In this document: positions 13,785 through 19,097 of the stretch, one piece after another
Numbering within the stretch: position 1 is the stretch's first letter
Layout of the letters: each line of letters opens with the position of its first letter
Source of the DNA: VFZN01 sp050249615
Lineage (GTDB): Bacteria; Acidobacteriota; Vicinamibacteria; Vicinamibacterales; UBA2999
Direction of reading: 5' to 3'
DNA: 19,097 nt
NCBI GenBank assembly: GCA_050249615.1
Contig: JBFWQE010000105.1
Coordinates: 1-19,097 of the forward strand
Program-made: the position numbers and the translations under genes
The notes under the pieces: model-generated
Databases searched by the model: none
Told to the model about the DNA's origin: nothing
The model's input: only the letters and a program-made list of their open reading frames with translations

Positions 13785-14380
13785 TGCACGACGCGCGCCC
13801 CTGGCGGCGCGTGCCCGCCGAACTTCGCGGCGCCGAAACCGTATGCCGCGAGCACGAAGGGGCAGCCCGCGGCTTCGGCGGCAGCCGCGTCGATGGGCGA
13901 GTCCCCCACCATGACGACCGGCCCCGCGGCGGATGCCGCGAGCGCTCGCAGCGCGGCCGGGTCGGGCTTTCGCGGAAGAACGCCGTCCCCGCCGAGCACC
14001 TCGGAGAAGTATCCACGCAGGCCGAGCGCCTCGAGCAGCTGCTCGGCAGGGGCAGCCGGCTTGTTCGTGAGCACGGCGAGGGGCCCGGCCTGCACGAGCA
14101 TCGCCAGCACGTCGTGCACGCCCTCGTAGGCCGCGGTGTGGTTCAGCAGGCGGCGATCGTAGATGGCCATGAAGCGCTCGAGCGCGCCGGGCAGGGCCGG
14201 GTCCAGGCCCGCGTGCGCGAGCGCGCGCTGCACGAGGATCCGTGCGCCCTCGCCGACCATGCCGACGACGGCATCTTCGCCAAGGGGCTCGGCACCGTAG
14301 CCCTGCACGAGCTCTGAGGCGGCATCCGTCAGGTCGCGGGCCGAATCGATGAGCGTGCCGTCGAGGTCGAAGACGATCAT
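13709..14380 (-). CDS. gph: HAD-superfamily phosphatase, phosphoglycolate phosphatase type
   Basis: About 223 residues from ATG 14380. HAD motif I is FDLDGTLIDS at the start, motif II LTNKP, motif III the lysine in RKPDP, and motif IV VGDSPIDAAAAEAAG, with a helical cap between motifs I and II. This is the Gph-like subgroup, which hydrolyses 2-phosphoglycolate or similar small phosphates; substrate choice cannot be certain. ATG 14380 places the catalytic Asp near the N-terminus, as is usual; longer readings up to 14461 would run into the divergent gene. The last 14 or so residues, after the conserved fold, are coded within the antisense 3' end of dtxR. The start faces the QueC-like gene across 46 bases. 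Confidence 0.85.
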   Translation of the reverse strand: MIVFDLDGTLIDSARDLTDAASELVQGYGAEPLGEDAVVGMVGEGARILVQRALAHAGLDPALPGALERFMAIYDRRLLNHTAAYEGVHDVLAMLVQAGPLAVLTNKPAAPAEQLLEALGLRGYFSEVLGGDGVLPRKPDPAALRALAASAAGPVVMVGDSPIDAAAAEAAGCPFVLAAYGFGAAKFGGHAPPGARVVHHPRELASLADTRTFDAARMPIVMR

Positions 14381-14405
14381 GGGTGCCGCCGCCGGCTGCC
14401 CAAAG

Positions 14406-14411
14406 TATGCT
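14406..14411 (+). promoter_or_regulatory. Candidate -10 of the QueC-like gene
   Basis: AAGTATGCTGC contains TATGCT, ending 15 bases before ATG 14427 with no ribosome binding site between. The block is 10 of 11 identical to AAGTATACTGC upstream of the aminotransferase gene. On the minus strand it reads AGCATACT, which might serve the HAD gene. Confidence 0.3.
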
Positions 14412-14426
14412 GCATCAGGCCCGTCG

Positions 14427-15140
14427 ATGACCGATCGAACCGCCCCGGCGCCCCGCGCCACGCTCGTGCTGCTCTCTGGAGGTCTCGACAGCGCGGTCCT
14501 GGTCGCGCTCGAGGCGCAACGAGCCCCGGTGCTGCCGGTCTACGTGAGCGTGGGGCTCGCCTGGGAGCCGCTGGAGACGGCCATGGTCGAGCGTCTGCTC
14601 CGGCATCCGTCGCTCCAGGCGGGTATCGCGCCGCTGGAGCGCATGGAGTTCACCATGCGCGACGTGTACTCGCCGTCACACTGGGCCATCCGCGGCACCC
14701 CGCCGGGTTATGACACGCCCGACGAGGACGTGTATCTCACGGGGCGGAACCTGGTGCTGCTGTCGAAGGCCGGCGTGGTCGCCGCCTCGCGCAGAGCGGG
14801 GCGCATCGCGCTCGGCCCACTGGCGGGCAACCCGTTTCCCGACGCGCGGCCCGCGTTCTTCGCGGCCATGGAGGAGGCGTTGTCGCTCGGGCTCGATCAC
14901 CCGATCGAGATCCGCGCGCCGTTTCTCGAGATGCACAAGGAGGACGTGATTCGGCTGGGCCTGGAACTGGGCGTTCCGCTGGAGCTGACGCTGTCGTGCA
15001 TGAACCCTGTCGAGCCGGTCGAGTCTGGCGGGGTGCCGCGGCACTGTGGCCAGTGTAGCAAGTGCCGCGAGCGGCGGGACGCCTTCGCGGCGATCGGGCT
15101 CGAGGATCCGGCCTCCTACGCCAGTGCCTCTCCGCGCTAG
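14427..15140 (+). CDS. queC: QueC-like 7-cyano-7-deazaguanine synthase
   Basis: 237 residues. The PP-loop is LLSGGLDSA (15-23). GRN at 106-108 is the conserved segment near the QueC active site, and four cysteines, Cys191, Cys207, Cys210 and Cys213 (HCGQCSKC), form the expected structural zinc site. QueC makes preQ0 from carboxydeazaguanine with ATP and ammonia for queuosine synthesis. The first Cys is followed by a longer spacer than usual, and no queD, queE or queF is in the window, so a divergent paralogue acting on another deazapurine is possible. The start lacks a Shine-Dalgarno. Its TAG is 3 bases from the stop of the convergent DUF4097 gene. Confidence 0.8.
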   Translation: MTDRTAPAPRATLVLLSGGLDSAVLVALEAQRAPVLPVYVSVGLAWEPLETAMVERLLRHPSLQAGIAPLERMEFTMRDVYSPSHWAIRGTPPGYDTPDEDVYLTGRNLVLLSKAGVVAASRRAGRIALGPLAGNPFPDARPAFFAAMEEALSLGLDHPIEIRAPFLEMHKEDVIRLGLELGVPLELTLSCMNPVEPVESGGVPRHCGQCSKCRERRDAFAAIGLEDPASYASASPR

Positions 15141-15143
15141 CGG

Positions 15144-16076
15144 CTAGCTCTCGAAGCGGATAGAACCGTCGCCGGTGCGGATCCTGAGGACCGGACCGCC
15201 CTCGCCCATCCGGGTCCGCAGCTCGCGGCGGCGCTCGCGTCGTCCCTCGTCATCCCGATCGATGCTGATCGCGGGGTGGGACGAGCGCACCGAGCCATCG
15301 CTCGTCTCGGCGTCGATCTCGGCATTGAACGAGGGGGGGAGGGTCAGCGTCACGCTGCCGTCGCTGGTCGTCAGGTCCCAGGCCTCCGCCATCGCCGTCT
15401 CCGGCTCGATCTGCACCCGAATGGACCCGTCGCCCGTCTTCGCGCGGAGGACCGTGGGCCTGGCGGAAAGGGTGATGCTGCCGTCGTTGGTCTCGAGGTT
15501 CAGTCGGCCCTCGGCCTTCTCCATCCGGATCGCGCCATCGCCCGTGCGGATCTCGATTTCGCCGGTCAACCGATCCGTCGTGATGCTGCCGTCGCCCGTC
15601 CTCAGGGTCAGGCGGCCCTCGAGGTTCTCCGCGCGAATCGAGCCGTCCTCGGTGCGCGCCTGCAGCATCAGCTTCCTCGGGACGGCGACGCGCAGGCGGG
15701 CCGCCGGCGAGATGTGGACACCCACGGTCACGCCCCTGAACTCCCGCGCCGCCGGCCCCGTGACACGGAGAACGATGCGGTCGCCCTGCTGCTCGGCCTC
15801 GACCTCCATCTGCTCGATGAGCGCCTGCTCCATCGCGCGCTTCTCGATCTCCACCTCGACCTCGTTCCGGTCCCATGAGTGGATCTCAATGGAACCGTCG
15901 AAGGTCTCGACCGTGAGGTCGGGTTGCCCGGTCACCGTGAAGGTCTTCGTTTCCTTCGAGGTGAGCCCTTCGGTGTTCAGGTTGACCTCGCACGCCGCCA
16001 GCCCCACGGTGCACCCGGCGACGAGCGCGGCCCGGGCGATTGCCTGAACGCTGGCGTACGAGTGTCGCTGGCTCAT
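15144..16076 (-). CDS. DUF4097 lipoprotein with nine DGS repeats
   Basis: 310 residues. The N-terminus has a hydrophobic stretch and lipobox candidates LAAC (Cys29) and VAGC (Cys22), so it is probably a lipoprotein outside the cytoplasm. The body is a beta-solenoid of the DUF4097 adhesin-like family, seen as nine spaced motifs of the form (F/E/G/N/S)DG(S/A)(I/V): TFDGSIEI, TEDGSIRA, TGDGSITT, TGDGAIRM, TNDGSITL, TGDGSIRV, TSDGSVTL, TSDGSVRS and TGDGSIRF. It is the last gene of the nagA operon, 26 bases downstream. DUF4097 proteins are often linked to stress or envelope genes; the ligand is unknown. Confidence 0.85.
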   Translation of the reverse strand: MSQRHSYASVQAIARAALVAGCTVGLAACEVNLNTEGLTSKETKTFTVTGQPDLTVETFDGSIEIHSWDRNEVEVEIEKRAMEQALIEQMEVEAEQQGDRIVLRVTGPAAREFRGVTVGVHISPAARLRVAVPRKLMLQARTEDGSIRAENLEGRLTLRTGDGSITTDRLTGEIEIRTGDGAIRMEKAEGRLNLETNDGSITLSARPTVLRAKTGDGSIRVQIEPETAMAEAWDLTTSDGSVTLTLPPSFNAEIDAETSDGSVRSSHPAISIDRDDEGRRERRRELRTRMGEGGPVLRIRTGDGSIRFES

Positions 16077-16102
16077 GGCCTCAGTAGACGGAGGGGCCGC
16101 GG

Positions 16103-17296
16103 TCAGTGTTCCGGGTGCCGGTCGCCGCCGATCCAGGTCTCTTGCACCCGCAGCGAGGCGTCCAGCACGACCAGGTCCGCCAGCGCGCCGGCCGCGATGC
16201 GTCCCTGGTCGGCCAGCCCCAGGCGCTCGGCCGGCGTGGTCGCACAGAGGCGGGCCGCCGTCTCCAGCGACGCGCCCACGTCCTCGACGAGCATGCGGAA
16301 AGCGCGGTCCATCGTGATGGCGCTTCCGGCCAGCGTGCCGTCCTCGAGCTCGGCCGATCGTGGGGTCACGACGATCGCACGTCCGCCCAGCCTGGCGCGC
16401 GATCCGACGGGCAGGCCCGACGCCGCGGTGCCGTCGGTGACGGCCATGAGGCCCGCGGCGCCCTTCACCTGGAACGCGAGGCGCACCACGAGCGGGTGCA
16501 CGTGGTAGCCATCACAAATCACCTCGGCGGCGACTCCGGAGGCCTCGAGGACGGCGCCGACCACGCCCGGCTCCCGATGCGAGAGCGGCGTCATGCGATT
16601 GAACAAGTGGGTGGCGTGGGTCACGCCGGCGGCAATCGCGTCGCGTGCCTCCGCGCAGGTGGCCCCGCTGTGCCCGATGGAGACGACGTGCCCGCGGCCG
16701 CGCAGCAGCCCGACGAGAGCGAGGCCGCCGTCGATCTCGGGCGCCATCGTCACGATGCCGATGGCCTGGGCGTGGGCCCCCATCGTGTGCAGCACATCGT
16801 CACCCGAATACGCGCCGGCGTCGGGCGATTCGGGCCTGGCGCCGCCAGGCGTGCGCAGGCAGTGCGCCGGCTGCGCCCCGTTCCACGAGGGGTTGATGAA
16901 GTTGCTCTCGAGGTGGGCCTTGAGCACGCGGGCCGAGCGGGGCGCCGGCCTGGCACGCGCCGCCGCCACGGCGCGCAGGAACTGGTCCAGCTCAGCCGGC
17001 GCGCATGCCACCGACGTGGGACAGAACGCCGTGACCCCGTAGCGCGGCAATCGTGAGGCGATCTCCGCCACGGCAAGGGCCCCATCGAGGACGTCCCTGC
17101 CCTCCACGCCGTGCACGTGTACATCGATGAAGCCGGGCAGGATCACCCGGCCGCGCATCGGCAGGACCCGCGCGCCCGCGGCGGCAGCCACCTGGTCTTC
17201 TCGGATCTCGACGATGCGGTCCTCGTGGATGACGACCGAGCCCTCGTCGAGGACGCGATCCGGCAGCACCACGCGGGCGCCCGCCAGGACGATCAT
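16103..17296 (-). CDS. nagA: N-acetylglucosamine-6-phosphate deacetylase
   Basis: 397 residues of the amidohydrolase barrel. Metal and active-site residues can be read: HVH at 60-62, Glu130 in AHLE, His209 in GHSGAT, His230 in HLFNRMTPL, a REPGVVGAV loop, HVHP at 265-268, and the catalytic Asp288 in VTDG. It removes the acetyl group from GlcNAc-6-phosphate in amino-sugar and cell-wall recycling. The E. coli enzyme lacks the HxH pair, so this one belongs to the group that may bind two metals. ATG 17296 overlaps the upstream ROK gene stop as ATGA. No nagB or transporter is in the window. Confidence 0.88.
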   Translation of the reverse strand: MIVLAGARVVLPDRVLDEGSVVIHEDRIVEIREDQVAAAAGARVLPMRGRVILPGFIDVHVHGVEGRDVLDGALAVAEIASRLPRYGVTAFCPTSVACAPAELDQFLRAVAAARARPAPRSARVLKAHLESNFINPSWNGAQPAHCLRTPGGARPESPDAGAYSGDDVLHTMGAHAQAIGIVTMAPEIDGGLALVGLLRGRGHVVSIGHSGATCAEARDAIAAGVTHATHLFNRMTPLSHREPGVVGAVLEASGVAAEVICDGYHVHPLVVRLAFQVKGAAGLMAVTDGTAASGLPVGSRARLGGRAIVVTPRSAELEDGTLAGSAITMDRAFRMLVEDVGASLETAARLCATTPAERLGLADQGRIAAGALADLVVLDASLRVQETWIGGDRHPEH

Positions 17297-18183
17297 TGCG
17301 GCTCGCTGGCGAGCCTCGCGGCCCCGATCGCCGCGGCATCGCGGCCAAGCGGCGAGAGGACGATGCGGAGCCGCTCGGCCTGCGCGGGGCCGAGCCGGCG
17401 GGCGCACTCGAGCCGGATGCCCTCGAGCAGCATGTCGCCGGACGTGGCGATCAGGCCGCCGAGGACGATGACTTCGGGATCGAGCGTCGCGGCGAGATTG
17501 GAGAGCGCCATCCCGATGTACTTGGCGGTGTCGCGGATCACCGACAGGCACACGCCATCGTTGGCGCGCGCCCCCTGGAGCACCTGGTCGATGGTGATGC
17601 GGGACAGATCCCCGCCGTTCTGCTGGGCGACCACCGAGCTGTCTCCGGCCTTGATGCGCCAGATCGTACGGCGGACGATTCCAGAGGCCGAGACGTCGGC
17701 CTCGAAGCCACCGAACCGGCGATAGTCCTCCCGCTCGACCGGGTTGAGGGACAGCCATGCGACCGATCCGGCCAGGCCGTGCGAGCCGTGCCACGGCTTG
17801 CCGTTCAACACGATCCCGGCGGTGACGTGCTCGCCCGCAGACAGCGCCACGACGTTGGCCAACCCTCGCGCCGCTCCACACCAGCCCTCGGCCACGACGG
17901 CGGCCAGCCCCGCGCCGACGGCGGCCGGACTCGGCGTGCCCGGGAGCAGCTCGCGGAAGGTGGCCTCCAGCTCGGCCGGCATGGTCTCGCCCGGGTGTGT
18001 CAGAGCGACGGCCCCGAGCTGGACGTCTCCCGCGCCCGCGACTGCGCGGCGCATCGCCGCCGCGGCGGCCTGGGACACCGAGCCCGAGCCGAGGGGATGC
18101 TCGGCCCTCGCCAGGACCTGCGCGTGCTCGTTGACGATGACGACGCGCGCGGCGCCGTCGGAGAGATCCAACCCGAGGTTCAT
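17293..18183 (-). CDS. ROK-fold protein lacking kinase residues (candidate pseudokinase)
   Basis: 296 residues that follow the ROK fold from start to end, including GIVLNGKPWHGSHGLAG (123-139), ASGIVRR (167-172), the DPEVIVLGGLIA strand and DAAAIGAA near the end. Several functional residues are gone: the N-terminal phosphate loop DLGGTK reads DLSDGAA (6-12), the catalytic Asp motif NDAN reads VGAGLA (89-94), the GEIGH histidine reads GSVAWL (139-144), and the zinc site CxCGxxGC reads YRRFGGF (154-160) without Cys. It is unlikely to phosphorylate sugars. ROK repressors keep the fold as a sugar-sensing part, but no HTH is present. It is coupled to nagA and to the PIN-like gene by ATGA overlaps, so a role sensing or binding an amino sugar is an inference. 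Confidence 0.8.
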   Translation of the reverse strand: MNLGLDLSDGAARVVIVNEHAQVLARAEHPLGSGSVSQAAAAAMRRAVAGAGDVQLGAVALTHPGETMPAELEATFRELLPGTPSPAAVGAGLAAVVAEGWCGAARGLANVVALSAGEHVTAGIVLNGKPWHGSHGLAGSVAWLSLNPVEREDYRRFGGFEADVSASGIVRRTIWRIKAGDSSVVAQQNGGDLSRITIDQVLQGARANDGVCLSVIRDTAKYIGMALSNLAATLDPEVIVLGGLIATSGDMLLEGIRLECARRLGPAQAERLRIVLSPLGRDAAAIGAARLASEPQ

Positions 18184-18593
18184 GAGGTCCAGTCGCTGTG
18201 TGCGTGCAGTTTACGCCCTTCGAGGGGCAGGGGCACGCCGACGGCGCGGAAGAGCCCCGCGTCCAGCCGGGTGAGCAGGGACTCGAATGCCCGGCGATTC
18301 GGCGATGCGATCACCAGGACCCCGGCGCCCGACGCCGGCGGGAAGCGCCGATCGTCCAGGTAGTCCCGGTCGAGTGTGAGAAGGGTGCGTCGAAGCTGCC
18401 GTGCCAGCCGGAAGTGCTCGTCGTCCCTGGCCCGGCGGAGATCCGGCTGCTCCATCACGAACAGCACGTCCCACCCGAGCGTGTCCCGCATGAACCCGAC
18501 CAGCCCGGCCGGCACGTTGGCGTCGGCATAGACCCGCGGCCGGTTGGCCACGGCCTCGGCCACCGGCCCGAGCGCGGACCAGAGGGTGCCCAT
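18180..18593 (-). CDS. DUF5615 (PIN-like) family protein
   Basis: 137 residues. The core matches DUF5615/PIN-like proteins: YADANVPAGLVGFMRD, GWDVLFV, ARDDEHFRLARQ, LLTLDRDYLDD, GVLVI, with the acidic residues expected for a PIN-type metal site (Asp in ADAN, DDE, LDRD). PIN-fold proteins are often ribonucleases and many DUF5615 members are toxins. Here there is no adjacent antitoxin gene: upstream is a deoxyhypusine synthase homologue (TGATG overlap) and downstream the ROK gene (ATGA overlap). A housekeeping nuclease or a repurposed domain is as likely as a toxin. The start could be a later codon nearer RVYADAN; ATG 18593 is chosen for the stop-start coupling. Confidence 0.75.
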   Translation of the reverse strand: MGTLWSALGPVAEAVANRPRVYADANVPAGLVGFMRDTLGWDVLFVMEQPDLRRARDDEHFRLARQLRRTLLTLDRDYLDDRRFPPASGAGVLVIASPNRRAFESLLTRLDAGLFRAVGVPLPLEGRKLHAHSDWTS

Positions 18594-19097
18594 CAGTCGC
18601 GGCTGGCCTTCCGCTTCGCCCGCTTCCCGGCGCGCTCCACGCGGGCCGCCCTTGCCCGCGCCTGCTCGACGAGCGCGGTCACCAGGCCCTCGCGCCTGTG
18701 CACCAGGGCCTTCCGCTTGCGCCGCCCGTTCCGGTGCCCGACGGCGTACTCCGAGAAGATGGGGAACGCGATGGTCGAGTCGCAGTACGCGACGCAGGTG
18801 TCGGGCAGCACGCCCGGGTTCACCTTGCCCCAGCTGACCGCCTCGGCGGGAGTCGCCCCGGACAGCCCGCCCCAGACCACCTGGTCGGTCGTCATCTGGA
18901 TGAAGTAGTCGTTGCCGCCCTTGGGGATGTTGTAGACCTCCCAGAGCGTGGGCTGGCCCTGCAGGTAGAAATTCTTGGGCGAGCCGCCGCCGAGGATGAC
19001 GCAGCCGTTCTTCTCCGCGGCCAGGATGACCGCGCAGACCTCGTTGACGTCCTTGTTCGGGTCCACCATCAGGGTACCGCCGTTCATCAGCTCGTGG
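18593..19097 (-). CDS. Deoxyhypusine synthase homologue, 5' part outside window
   Basis: The C-terminal 167 or so residues are visible; the coding frame continues past the right edge (HELMNGG before the first internal Met). Family segments include GGGSPKNF, the NAD-site region, SGATPAEAVSWGK with the catalytic-type lysine (AVSWGK), and the late AYCDSTIAFPIF. The end is a Lys/Arg-rich tail (KRAKRKASRD). Eukaryotic and archaeal enzymes modify eIF5A with spermidine, but bacteria lack eIF5A, and bacterial homologues act on other polyamine substrates, such as in homospermidine formation. The true reaction cannot be told here. The stop overlaps the next start as TGATG. It leads the PIN-like, ROK, nagA and DUF4097 operon. 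Confidence 0.85.
   Translation of the reverse strand, partial: HELMNGGTLMVDPNKDVNEVCAVILAAEKNGCVILGGGSPKNFYLQGQPTLWEVYNIPKGGNDYFIQMTTDQVVWGGLSGATPAEAVSWGKVNPGVLPDTCVAYCDSTIAFPIFSEYAVGHRNGRRKRKALVHRREGLVTALVEQARARAARVERAGKRAKRKASRD

Noticed and set aside
15136..15148. GCTAGC-G-GCTAGC at the convergent queC and DUF4097 stops as a bidirectional terminator
   Set aside because: Only a 4-base stem can form with a realistic loop and no T-tract follows; it mostly reflects the two TAG stops.
18180..18593. PIN-like protein as half of a toxin-antitoxin pair
   Set aside because: No small antitoxin gene on either side; it is embedded in a metabolic operon with overlaps to both neighbours.

Overview
This window comes from a GC-rich bacterial chromosome. 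The mix of genes suggests an acidobacterium-like soil or sediment organism, but no rRNA or phylogenetic marker is present, so the taxonomy is an inference. No tRNA, rRNA, CRISPR array, transposase, phage gene or integron is visible. Coding density is very high. The largest gene-free gap is about 170 bases (1105-1274), and neighbouring genes are often joined by GTGA, ATGA or TGATG overlaps.

Layout from left to right. (1) 1-1104, minus strand: a CysM-type cysteine synthase overlaps the start of a JAMM metallopeptidase (Mec-like), the arrangement of protein-thiocarboxylate-dependent cysteine synthesis. (2) 1275-2803, minus: an FGE-sulfatase fold protein without the FGE catalytic cysteines, then a secreted SIMPL-domain protein. 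(3) 2838-6674, plus: an aminotransferase, a homoserine dehydrogenase, a class III CoA transferase and a small coiled-coil protein, in one compact operon. (4) 6675-12998, minus: an iron-centred operon. It starts with a membrane-anchored DtxR protein fused to two FeoA domains, followed by FeoB split into a G protein and a permease, UbiE/MenG methyltransferase, and a degenerate PilT-like ATPase with a long Ala/Pro/Glu-rich linker. (5) 13095-13784, plus: a soluble DtxR-family repressor divergent from the iron operon. An AT-rich palindrome and a plausible promoter lie between them. (6) 13709-15140: a phosphoglycolate phosphatase-type HAD enzyme (minus) and a QueC-like enzyme (plus), divergent from a 46-base gap. 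(7) 15144-19097, minus: a translationally coupled operon of a deoxyhypusine synthase homologue (cut by the window edge), a PIN-like DUF5615 protein, a ROK-fold protein lacking kinase residues, NagA, and a DUF4097 lipoprotein with nine DGS motifs.

The most noteworthy block is the iron module at 9760-13784. Two DtxR-type proteins, one soluble and one apparently tethered to the membrane and fused to FeoA domains, flank a palindromic operator-like site. The tethered one leads an operon encoding a two-piece FeoB. Three proteins elsewhere keep a fold but lose the residues of its usual activity (PilT-like ATPase, ROK protein, FGE-like protein), so they may have been repurposed as sensors, scaffolds or non-redox domains. 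Several genes start 7-15 bases after a -10-like hexamer with no Shine-Dalgarno sequence, suggesting leaderless or short-leader transcripts.
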